Origin: Eucommia ulmoides
Lineage: Eukaryota; Streptophyta; Magnoliopsida; Garryales; Eucommiaceae
Assembly: GCA_016647705.1 (NCBI GenBank)
Contig: CM028332.1
Span: 29,393,300 to 29,457,299 of the forward strand
Reading direction: 5' to 3'
Length of the DNA stretch: 64,000 nucleotides
Shown here: piece by piece, positions 44,036 to 54,500 of the stretch
Layout of the letters: each line of letters opens with the position of its first letter
Numbering within the stretch: position 1 is the stretch's first letter
Notes under the pieces: generated by a model
Database searches by the model: none
Told to the model about the DNA's origin: nothing
What the model saw: the letters and a program-made list of their open reading frames with translations, nothing else
Made by a program: the position numbers and the translations under genes

Positions 44036-45723
44036 TGGTTGCACGGGAAAAATATGCCGCTACTTACTCTCGCAAGTATACGAGGTCTAAGTTTTAGTAT
44101 AGTATGATCGTTAAGATCGGGTTATCGTATCCACAGGGATTGTTGTCGTTACTATCGAATACCGCGTTTGTCGTGACCTAAGTTTATCTAGGCGAAAAAC
44201 AAATGTATTTAATTAATTAAACTAATACATCCTAAATTAACTACACTATTATGTTAATATGTTTTAGGGTGAAGAATTGTATAGGGATTAACGTATTTAC
44301 AAATACGTGTTCGATTCCGATTTACTCGCGTTTACGTTGTTCGACCTATTTGACAACCTCGGTACGTAAACTCCGCCGCCACCTCTTTCGAGTGTAAGAC
44401 GGGGGAATACATGACTTCGAGTCAACGGAGAAGTCCCTCTCAACGTCTTAACGACCCTAGGTCACGTGAGTCTCGCCCAGCGTCATTGATTGCACACAAT
44501 CCAACTCCCTCCCGGGTTATTGGATCGTCGCGTTGTATTTACCCTATCGACAATCTCCGTTCTAAAACTCTCTCGCCACCTCTTCCGAGTGTAAGACGAG
44601 GGATATAACGCGACTTCGAGTCAACGAAAAGGTCCCCCTCAATGTCTTAACGACCCTAGGTAGTGTGTGTCTAGCCCCCACGTCGAACCCCGACCGGGTT
44701 ATAGAATCGTGGCGTTTGTTTACCTTAATCCGAATCCGGGATTTTGTCAAAACCCCGTATTCTCCATTTATCAATCCAAGCATAATAAACAAACAATACG
44801 ATAAATACAATCAAACTACAAAAGAACAATCACAAACAAAACACCGAAATTATCCAAACAACGTATTTATAAATATTAGGTTAATCCCTACTACAATCCA
44901 TATTTAACTCAGGGCCATAGCCGCATATACAAGAAAATAACGAGCTAAATATGCTCATATGCTCCTAAAATAAAGAAATAAGGAAAAATGATCGAAGAAC
45001 TTAGCCTCGTCTGAAGATAAACCGCTAAGAACGCTCAACGATTGATTCGCCGTCTTCTCCACTTAGGGATTCGAGCTCCACCACTAAAATTCCAAACCCT
45101 TGGCTTAACTATAACCTAAGGGGCTAAAAAATGCAAGAGAGAGGAGAGAGATCCGGCCAAAGGGGGAGGAGAGGGGATATTTATAGCAAAAATATCCTAA
45201 AAATATCTAAAAATATCTAAAGGCTGTGCAGGGCAAATCTGCCTAGGCGGAATTAGGTCGGTTAAGTCTGATCGCCTGGGCGGTGAAGTAGGCGGTGGAC
45301 TGGGAGAACATTCTGTTGGATTTTCGACTAGGCGGTAGAAATTCCGCCTAGGCGAGCGGCTGTCAATAGCCCTTCTTCGTCCTCTGCTGGATTTCTGCCT
45401 AAGCAGTAGAATTTCCACTCTGGCGGTCGTCCGTCAGTAACATTTTGCTCTTCTCTGCATTTTCACCGCTTAAGCGGTGGTCTGGACGCTTAAGCGGTGG
45501 GCCTATTTCGTCTTTTAGCCTCCGAGCTTGTTTATCCACCGTAACTTCGAACCGCTTTGGTTCGATCTCATCATTTTAGCTCCAGTTTCCTATCTTTTTT
45601 ACCTACACACCTGAGTTATACAAAAAGTATAAAAACTAATTAAAACATAATAAAAATAACTATAAACATATTCGAAAACTAACCAATTCGGATTGGAAAT
45701 AAATAGGTTTTTAACACCTATCA
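44036..45723 (-). mobile_element. LARD 3' LTR
   Basis: On the minus strand it begins TGATAGGTGTTAAAAACC and ends TCCCGTGCAACCA. Includes repeated 'CACCTCTTCCGAGTGTAAGAC' blocks at 44380 and 44578 and, at 45236-45500, short palindromes CGCCTAGGCGG and CACCGCTTAAGCGGTG. Confidence 0.9.
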
Positions 45724-47534
45724 ATACCTCCAAACTCAGAATTTGGCTAGTTCTCGAGCCAAACACACACACTAAAATGAAAAATACACAAACGAAAATG
45801 AATAACAAACAACCTAAAAACAATCTAAACATAACAATACGCGAGTTTTGATTTCTTCTAACGGCCTATTTATTTTTCCCTCAACAACCGCCAGTTATAT
45901 CGAGTTCAGACAGTAACACACATCATGAGGTTCTAGATTTTTGACATGCAATAATGGTGAACGCTATTTTAGATCCTTTAAATGTGTTAGTGCAATACTC
46001 AATAATATAACTATACAACGATCGGATTGGATTATCCACCAACGAAATTCATGAGTTAAGGAATACCATAAGCTTGATTGGGGTCCACTCTCCACTAATG
46101 TAGGTCTAGTAGTTCATGGAGATCATTAGGGCTTGGTTCGATTAAGGTTAATTTGGCCAAGTGTAATTTGGAATGGAAAACCAGGTTAACGTTGTTAACT
46201 TAACGTTACCCAAGGCTCAACACTTGGCACATTCACTCTCGAATCCCCATAGAAAGATTGGAAACAATCCCGAACATGCATTTAAGACCGACGTACTCAC
46301 TTGTCAAAAGAAACGGAAATAAAAACCGTATTTACATTTGATTTTTTTTTTTCCTTTTCTTTTCTTTTCTTTTCTTTTCAACGAACACACCCCCAAACTT
46401 ATTTGATTGTTTCAATTGAAGGGGTGTGTGAAATACAAATGAAAAACGACAAGTACTCAAATACCAAACCAATTAGAAGTTCGCCCCAAACCCAACTGCT
46501 CACATCAAGAAGCCTTTGCAACGGCTAACTTGATTCACTCAAATATGCCTTTAAATTCAGCGATTAAGGACTGGAAGGAATTCAATTGGCCGTGATATTG
46601 GTTTATGTGTTCAGAATTGAATTTGCATTTAGGCTTCGACAGGGTGACGAGGGATAAACATGTAACAAGGTGGGCTTTAAAAGGCTCAAGCGACAAAGAG
46701 AATGCCTAAATCACGTCTCCTGAACTACCTCGCCTAGGATTTCGCCTCAAGCTTCCCCTCAATCAAGTTCTAGAACCCTTAATGTGTCATGAATTTGGTT
46801 AATCGATAATTATCCTCAAATAAATTGAATAACTATACATTGAGTCTATGTGCCCGTGCAAATTAGGATATACAATAATTTTGACCAAAACGCATAGTCA
46901 AGCACATAGAATCACACATGCATGGGTATTACCCTTGACTTCGAAAATAACCAGGGGTAATTTTCAGCGAACACAATCATCATTCTCAACATATATAAAA
47001 TTAAAGCATGTTGACGAAGGGTGTTTAGAACACTTACCTGGGAGGCGAGAGGATCTCGCCTCCGAATCAAGTCGGATGTGATGGATTTAACTTAATTGAC
47101 CTTGGATTGCCTCCCAAGAAGCGCGTGGTTTAATGTCCTCGGCCCGACATTTTCAGAACGCCCTCAAGATTGGCGAGGTTTTGCATTGAATGGCTCAATC
47201 TCTCAACGAAATGCCTCACCGGCTTATGTGCTTGGCAAAGCACAATAAACGGCTTGGAATCCCGTCGAAAGGGATGCATCAATACCCGTCGATCTAACAT
47301 CGCCAAGTACCCTGCATAAGAAACAAAAACAAAACTACAAACAAAAATTATATACAAAGAAATGCCTAAAGTAAAATTAGGTCATTTACACACAATATCA
47401 ATAATAACGAAATCGCCAATCCCCCGGCAATATGAAACACTTGCTTCTTCTATCTAAAACTTAAGTCCAGAGTCGTTACCTCATTTTTTCCGACAATAAC
47501 ATCAAAACAATCCCCGGCAACGGCGCCAAAAACT
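45724..47534 (-). mobile_element. LARD internal region, non-coding
   Basis: 1811 bp without a recognisable protein. Near the 3' LTR the minus strand has a purine tract (TTTGGAGGTAT). A (TTTTC)n run lies at 46341-46380. 47130-47534 is shared with 4661-4906, so this leader is conserved across the family. The primer site on the minus strand reads TTTTTGGCGCCGTTGCCGGG, complementary to tRNA-Asp ends as in Athila elements. Confidence 0.8.
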
Positions 47535-49260
47535 TGGTAGCGCGCAAAATACGCCGCTACTTACTCTCGCAAGTATACGAGGTCTAAGTTTTATTATAGT
47601 GTGATCGTTAAGATCGGGTTATCGTATCCACAGGGATTGTTGTCGTTACTATCGAATACCGCGTTTGTCGTGACCTAAGTTTATCTAGGCGAAAAATAAA
47701 TGTATTTAATTAATTAAACTAATACTAATATATCCTAAATTAACTACACTATTATGTTAATATGTTTTAGGGTGAAGAATTGTATAGGGATTAATGTGTT
47801 TACAAATACGTGTTCGATTTCGATTTACTGACGTTTACGTTGTTCGACCTATTTGACAACCTCGGTACGTAAACTCCGCCGCCACCTCTTCCGAGTGTAA
47901 GACGGGAGAATACATGAATTCGAGTCAACGAAGAAGTCCCCCTCAACGTCTTAATGACCCTAGGTCATGTGAGTCTTGCCCAGCGTCATTGATTGCACAC
48001 AATCCAACTCCCTCCCGGGTTATTGGATCGTCGCGTTGTATTTACCCTATCGACAATCTCCGTTCTAAAACTCCCTCTCCACCTCTTCCGAGTGTAAGAC
48101 GAGGAATATAACGCCACCTTGAGCCAACGAAGAGGTCCCCCTCAACGTATTTATGACCCTAAGTAGCGTGTGTGTTGCCCAACGTCATCGATTGTCCACA
48201 ATTCAAACCCCGACCGGATTATAGAATCGTGGCGTTTGTTTACCCTAATCCGAATCCGAGGTTTTGTCAAAACCCCGTATTCTCCATTCATCAATCCAAG
48301 TATAATAAATAAACAATACGATAAATATAATCGAACTACGAAGAACAATCACAAACGAAACACCGAAATCATCCAAACAACCTATTTATAAATATATGTT
48401 AATCCCTACTACAATCCATATTTAACTCGGGGCCATAGCCGCATATACAAGAAAATAACGAGCTAAATATGCTCATATGCTCCTAAGATAAAGAAATAAG
48501 GAAAAACAATCGAAGAACTTAGCCTCGTCCGAAGATAAACCGCTAAGAACGCTCAACGATCGATTCGCCGTCTTCTCCACTTTGGGATACGAGCTCCACC
48601 ACTAAAATTCCTAACCCTTGGCTTAACTATAACCTAAGGGGATAAAAAATGCAAGAGATAGGAGAGAGATCCGGCTAAAAGGGGAGGAGAGGGGATATTT
48701 ATAGCAAAAATATCCTAAAAATATCTAAAAATATCTAAAGGCTGTGCAGGGAAAATTCGCCTAGGCGGTGGAAATTTTGCCTAGGCGGAGTTAGGTCGGT
48801 TAAGTCTGATTACCTGGGCGGTGAAGTAGGTGGTGGACTGGAGAACATTCTGTTGAAATTCCGCCTAAGCGAAGAAAACTTCGCCTAGGCGAGAGGCTGT
48901 CAGTAGCCCTTCTTCGTCCTCTGCTGGATTTTCGCCTAAGCGGTAGAATTTCTGCTCCGGTGGTCTTCCGTCTGTAACATTATGCTCTTCTCTGCATTTT
49001 CACCGCTTAAGCGGTGGTCTGGACGCTTAAGCGGTGGGCCTGTTTCGTCTTTTAGCCTCCAAGCTTGTTTATCCACCGTAACTTCGAACTGCTTTGGTTC
49101 AATCTCATCATTTTAGCTCCAGTTTCCTATCTTTTTGACCCACACACCTGAGTTATACAAAAAGTATAAATACTAATTAAAACATAATAAAAATAACTAT
49201 AAACATATTTGAAAACTAACCAATTCAGATTGGAAATAGATAGGTTTTTAACACCTATCA
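47535..49260 (-). mobile_element. LARD 5' LTR
   Basis: On the minus strand begins TGATAGGTGTTAAAAACC and ends TTGCGCGCTACCA directly before AGTTTTTGGCGCCGTTGCCG. 1726 bp, 38 bp longer than the other LTR. At 48757-49040 are the CCTAGGCGG and CACCGCTTAAGCGGTG motifs. Confidence 0.9.
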
Positions 49261-49265
49261 CATGT

Positions 49266-50500
49266 TAATTAGGCAAGTAAGTTAGATCATCATTTAAGAA
49301 AAAGATACACACGTCCACGTCTAGATGTCTTTAATTATTGCATCTTGATTTGTTTGGACCTAACTCTGTTGCTAGTTTTGGTGGTAAGTTTTATACATTT
49401 TTTATAGTTGATGATTATTAAAGACTTACCTGGGTATTCTTTCTTGCTAAGAAAAGTGAGGTTGCTTATGTTCTTGCTAAATTTTGTAAACGTGTTCAAA
49501 ATGAGAAACAATGCTCTATTATGAACATTCGTAGTGACAGAGGAAGAGAATTTAAGAATGATGAAGTGGTAAGTTATTATGATGAGCATGGTTATGCTCA
49601 CAACTTTTCTGCACCAAGATCACCACAACAAAATGGTGTAGTGGAAAAGAAGAACAGGACGCTTCAAGAGATGGTCAGAACGATGCTCAATGAAAATCGT
49701 TTACCAACCTACTTTTGGGTCGAAGCAATAAGTACAACTTGTCACGTGGTAAACCGAGTATCAATTCGTAGAGGGTTTAACAAAACCCCATATGAAATCT
49801 GGAATGGTAAGACTCCTAATATTTCCTATTTTAAAGTCTTTGGATGCAAGTGTTTCATTTTGAATGACAAGGATAATCTTTGTAAATTTGATGCTAAATC
49901 TGATTATGGGATTTTCCTTGGATATGCTACTAACAGTAAGGCTTATATAGTTTATAATAAACGTACTTTAGTAGTAGAAGAAACAATGCACGTTGTTTTT
50001 GAGGAGGCTGATTCATTCTTATCGAGAAAGGTTTTGGATGATGATGATGCAGGTTTCTTAAATAATCAAAACCGTCTTGATACTATACCTGAGAAGTCCC
50101 AACAAGAGGAGGAACCTAAGGAGAAATATTCGACTTTACCAAGAGCTATAAAGACGGTACCCGAACATTCAATTAAAGAGATCATTGGTAATTTCGAAAA
50201 AGGTGTAAGTACTCATTTTTCTCTTAGGGATATAATTAATCTTGTTTTCTTATCTCAAGATGAATTAGTTCAATTTGAGCGGAACAAAGTGTGGTATCTT
50301 GTTCTGAGACCGGATTTTTATCCTGTTATTGGTACTAAATGAGTTTTTAGAAATAAAAAGGATGAATCTGGCATGGTAATTAGAAACAAAGCAAGATTAG
50401 TGGTACAAGGATATAATCAAGAGGAATGAATTGATTATGATGAACCTTATGATCTTGTTGCTAGACTAGAGGCAATTAGAATGCTACTCGCCTTTGCAGT
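49266..50500 (+). pseudogene. Copia integrase, continuation after nested element
   Basis: Picks up directly after the duplicated CATGT: LGK-VRSSFKKK, LLHLDLFGP (first Asp of the DDE triad), SFGGKFYTFFIVDDY, SEVAYVLAKFCKRVQNEK, IRSDRGREFKNDEV (second Asp), NFSAPRSPQQNGVVEKKNRT (catalytic Glu), YFKVFGCKCFILNDKDNLCK FDAKSDYGIFLGYATNSKAY, then the linker to RT. Integrase joins the cDNA to host DNA. Open from 49521 to 50342; stops precede and follow, including TGA for the W of K-W-VFRNK at 50341. Confidence 0.9.
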
Positions 50501-51742
50501 TCACGTAATTTTAAGTTGTATCAAATGGATGTAAATAGTGCATTTCTAAATGGTTTTTTAGTTGAAGAAGTTTATGTGGAACAACCCCCGGGATTTGAAA
50601 GTGATAAATTTCCTGATCACGTATTTAAACTTCGTAAGGCTTTGTATAGGCTCAAACAAGCTCCGAGAGCTTGGTATAAGAGACTTAACCGATATTTGAT
50701 CAAAAATAGTTTTCGAAGGGTTATTTGTGATATAACACTATTTGTAAAGCAAACTGATTCTGATATCCTATTAGTACAAGTATCTGTTGATGATATTATT
50801 TTTGGATCTACTAATGAGGATCTTTGCAAGAGTTTGCTAAGATAATGCAAGTTGAATTTGAAATGAGCATGATGAGAGAGTTAAATTTTTTCCTTGGATT
50901 GCAAATTAAGCAAACCAAAGAAGGGATATTTATAAATCAAGCTAAATATACCAAGGAGCTGCTAAAGAAATATGGCTTGGAAGGAGCTAAAGAATACAAA
51001 AACTCCCATGGCAATGGCTACAAAGATAGAAAAAGATGATACGGGCAAAAGCGTTAATGAAAAAATGTATCGAGGTATGATTGGTAGTATGTTGTATTTA
51101 ACTACTAGTAGACCTGACATTATATACAGTGTTTGTCTTTGTGCTAGATTTCAGTCTTGTCCTAAAGAATCCAACTTGACTGCGGTTAAGCGATTTTTTC
51201 GTTACTTAAAGGGGACAACTGACCTAGGATTATAGTATCCTAGGGGGAGTGATTTTAAATTGGTAAGTCACTTCGATGCTAACTTTGTCGGTTGCAAAGT
51301 TGAGCGAAAAAGCACAAGTGGATCATGTCATTTGTTAGGACATGCTTTGGTTTCTTGGTCAAGCAAGAAACAAAATTCAATATCGTTATCCACTACTAAG
51401 GCTGAATATATGGAAACTGGTAACTGTTGTGCTCAAATTTTATATATTAAGCAACAGTTAAATGATTTTGGAATTTGTATGGAAGAAGTCCCGATCTTTT
51501 GTGATAATAAAAGTGCTATTTGTCTAAGTAAGAATCCTATACAGCACTGACGAACTAAGCACATAGAGATTAGATATCACTTTATTTGTGATCACATTCA
51601 GAAAATGGATATTGTTATTGAGTATGTTGATACCTCCGACTAGCTTGCTGAAGTTTTTACCAAACCACTAGCGAAAGATCAGTTTGTGAAAATCATTCGC
51701 AGTTTGGGTATGGCTAGGCATAATGATGTTTGCCTAGAGTGA
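50501..51742 (+). pseudogene. Copia reverse transcriptase and RNase H, frameshifted
   Basis: RVT_2-type RT: YQMDVNSAFLNGFLVEEVYV EQPPGFES, KLRKALYRLKQAPRAWYKRL and VQVSVDDIIFGS, where the usual Y of YVDD is Ser. A one-base loss near 50840 changes frame to EFAKIMQVEFEMSMMRELNF FLGLQIKQTK, and another near 51000 to YRGMIGSMLYLTTSRPDIIY. RNase H follows: HFDANFVGCKVERKSTSG, HALVSWSSKKQNSISLSTTK AEYM, then IEYVDTSD-LAEVFTKPLAK DQFVK and a terminal stop at 51740-51742. TAG replaces W in LGLWYP. The enzyme would copy element RNA into DNA but is inactive as read. Confidence 0.9.
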
Positions 51743-52008
51743 ATTACTTGTGTGTTCCCCCCTCCCTAAATTTTGTTTTTGAAGATGACAAAGGGGGAGA
51801 AATTAGTGATGTTTTATTAAGGGGGAGTGTGGTTTTAAATTTGTGCTTTATTGATAAGTATTTTTAATTTGTGCATTATTGTTTATGATTTATAAAATCT
51901 TCATTATGATGTTAAAGAACCCGTCCTCGGATTCATGGGGAGTATGGTTATATTTTGTGTTTTAAAGAAAACACCAAAGTTAATTGTTATCATCAAAAAA
52001 TGGGAGAT

Positions 52009-52128
52009 TGTTTATCTTAAGATTTTGATGAACAATTATGGACAGTTCTAACCTGATTCTTCTCTCTCATTATCCTTCCTATCGAAATAATAAGAAATAT
52101 ATTTTCGAGGGGTTTTATGTTTGGCTTT
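52009..52128 (+). mobile_element. Start of copia 3' LTR and unassigned junction
   Basis: After the polypurine tract AAAAAATGGGAGAT the LTR begins TGTTTATCTTAAGATTTTGA as at 40052, but similarity stops near 52040. The next 90 bp (to 52128) match nothing I recognise. Confidence 0.6.
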
Positions 52129-52780
52129 TGATAATGCTAAAAAAATCTCTGACACCTATAACAGCTCTGCACATGCCAAAAATCTCTTCACCTTCCTCCT
52201 GCTACTTGCAAAACCGTGAGTTCTAATGGGGAATACCGGTGTGGTGTCAGCCAAAGAATTTCCGATATGAGAATATATTAATATGGTATATGGAGAAAGA
52301 TATACGCAGATTGTTTCGTAAAAGTTACTAGTGATATCTACTATTTTTATTGGCTCAGAGATATATTGCCATTACGTTGGAGAGGTCACCAATCCTTTGA
52401 TACACTCCTAACGGCTTGGAAGATAACTAATATTCCCATTATCTCAGGAGAGATCTCTGTAACGGTCCCCATTAATTATGGGCCGTTACAGTCAATATGG
52501 CTCATCTCCTCAAGTGTAGGGGAGTCGTTCTGGTTTGGCTGACCTATTTGTTCTTTGGCCTTTGACACAGTGGGTTTGAATATACCCAAATATGGGCCTC
52601 ATTGTGGGGCCGTTAGTCTTACTCAGAAGATTGCCAAAGCTACCACCCAAGTGGGTCTGTATTGCTTCGTCCCAGATAACCCATTGGGTCTGCCTGTTCC
52701 GGATCAAAATTCATATCTGATCTGACCCGTTTTAAAGCTTAATGCCAATGTCAGTTATGAGTAGGAGTTTTTTCATATCA
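52129..52780 (-). mobile_element. Tat-like gypsy 3' LTR (minus orientation)
   Basis: 652 bp, the same length as and collinear with 9823-10474. On the minus strand it begins TGATATGAAAAAACTCC and ends AGCATTATCA. Immediately inside on the minus strand is AAGAGGGCAAA, a purine tract. The internal region therefore lies to the right, which places the plus-strand ORF at 52931 antisense within the element's 3' part. Confidence 0.7.
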
Positions 52781-52930
52781 TTTGCCCTCTTGACTTTTGC
52801 CACGATTCAAGAGAAGAGGCGAAATATCACTTCTATTTTGCGTAAGTTCTTTTCTTCCCTTAACCTTTAAGTGGCACTTCAATTCTTCATATTTCTTTTG
52901 CATTTTGATTGTTGTTTACCTTATCAAAAA

Positions 52931-53462
52931 ATGTTATTGAGTCAATCGAATAACCCTGCTGACGCTAGTTCGTTATCAAATCCTATAATGGAACAGATGA
53001 CGGCGGCACAGACTACTATGCCCTCTAATCCCTTAGAAAACAAAGAAGATCATGGTCCGAGCAAATTTTCACAAGAATGGATTTCATCATTTAGGGAGCA
53101 ATATAGCATTCCTTCATCAGTGTCAATTAGGGTTCCGTTTGAGGATGAACATCCTCAAGACGTTAGGGAGAACGAAATATGATTTTATTTTTGGATGTTT
53201 GAGTACGGACTCACTCTCCCTTTTTCCCCATTCCTTCTAGTCTTTTTCGCCAAATAGAGATTACTCCTGCTCATCTAAGTCTTAATAGTTTTTACCAAAT
53301 TACGGGAGCTATAACCCTTGCTAGAATAAACAAGAGACCCTTCACTGTTGACATAATTACGAGTATTGGATGCCTCAAACTCCACACCAGAACTAATGGG
53401 TATTACCTTTCAATTCCCAATTTTTTTTTCGTTTCTCACCGATCTTCCAGCTAAAATAAGGG
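52931..53462 (+). pseudogene. Antisense additional ORF of Tat-like element, first part (Transposase_28-like)
   Basis: From the ATG at 52931: a variable N-terminus, then PSKFSQEWISSFREQYSIPS SVSIRVPFEDEHPQ, matching the start of the 'putative gypsy type transposon' domain (Transposase_28, PF04195 from memory: EW...FRE-Y-IP--V-IRVP). After a frameshift at about 53180 it continues FEYGLTLPFSPFL and ITPAHLSLNSFYQITGAITL ARINKRPFTVDIITSIGCLK LHTRTNGYYLSIPN, the family's 'GLRLPLHPF--E-L----L-P-Q' pattern. At 53462 it is cut by the inserted element. Such ORFs are known in antisense near the 3' end of Tat-lineage elements; their function is unknown. Confidence 0.7.
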
Positions 53463-53816
53463 TGTAAGACCCTGGATTTTATTGAAATCGTATTTTATAA
53501 TATTTCAAAAAAAAAAAAAAAAAACGAGGTAAAGGGCGTTAATTATTATTTGATTTAAAATTCTAAGGGTTAATTTGTAATGTTCAAACTAGTAAAATTA
53601 GAAATTTGGGTTTAATTATTAACTTAACAAAAATTGAGGGGAGACTTGCGTAATTTAAATAAAACAATGAAAAAGCAGAGATGACATCATCTCATCAGGG
53701 TCATGTTCTTCATCTCATCATGATCCATTTCATGTGAATGATGGTGGCGCAAATTCTTATATCGACGACGACGTGTAATCAAATGGAGAAAGGGAGAGAC
53801 ACGCGGCTGATCGTTC

Positions 53817-53861
<45 letters not shown>

Positions 53862-53891
53862 TACGGGGAGGAGAGGTGGAGCAAAAATCAG

Positions 53892-53932
<41 letters not shown>

Positions 53933-54466
53933 AGCAAACCGTAGAGAGAGAGAGATCGCTGGTACGGAAAAAAAAAATGAAGGAGAGGGATCGCCGGTGG
54001 GTGTTCTTTCGGTTGGCCGATCAATCGTATTCGGTGCATATAAACTGTGTGTATGTGTGTTCTTTAGTGACGTCGGTGTGTGAGTGTGCGCGCAGACGGC
54101 GAGGATGATCGGCGATCATCACGGTGCCATCGTCGGTGAGTGGGAGGATGAGTTTCGATTGTGTAGGTAAGTGTTCAGTTCTGGGTACGTGATCAGGGGT
54201 GTGTGTGTGTGTTTTATGTGTGTGTATAGTCGGTATTGGTGGTCATCTCCGGAGTAGAGAATAGAGAGAGAGAGGAGGTGCTGTCGGCTTCGGCGGCGTG
54301 AGTTTGGCCGACAGTGGTGGCGGTGATCGGGAGTTTGTGTGTGTGTGTTATTTTAGAAGTCCGGTGGTGTAAGGTGGTGGGAGTCTGGTGGTCGGAGCAG
54401 TCGGAGCAATGTTCGGCGGCCAATCTCCAAAACCGAACGCAGGCGCAGACAAGGAAGAATAAGCGG

Positions 54467-54500
<34 letters not shown>

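Larger units (their letters stand above)
44036..49260 (-). mobile_element. Athila-type non-coding LTR element (LARD), TSD CATGT
   Basis: A complete 5225-bp element in minus orientation: LTRs at 44036-45723 and 47535-49260, primer site at 47510-47534, internal region of 1811 bp, and CATGT on both flanks (44031-44035, 49261-49265). No gag, protease, RT or integrase can be read on either strand, so mobilisation would need proteins from an autonomous relative, likely an Athila-like element as judged by the primer site. The two LTRs are very alike with scattered differences and small indels, indicating relatively recent insertion. It lies inside the copia pol frame. Confidence 0.9.
40052..52040 (+). 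mobile_element. SIRE-like copia element, nearly complete, split by a nested element
   Basis: The 5' LTR (40052-41886), primer site, gag, protease, integrase, RT, RNase H, polypurine tract (51995-52008) and the first about 32 bp of the 3' LTR (from 52009) are in order. A 5.2-kb element at 44036-49260 interrupts the gag-pol frame between the pre-integrase finger and the integrase core. Without it the internal region is about 4.9 kb. In-frame stops at former Gln, Arg and Trp codons and at least four frameshifts show it is dead. Left flanking 5 bp are AGAAC; the right end is lost at 52040, so no duplication can be checked. Confidence 0.9.

Noticed and set aside
44411-44608. 65-codon frame repeated at 47914-48111
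   Set aside because: Repeated because both lie in LTR copies; no protein similarity and differences are not biased to silent sites as far as I can see.
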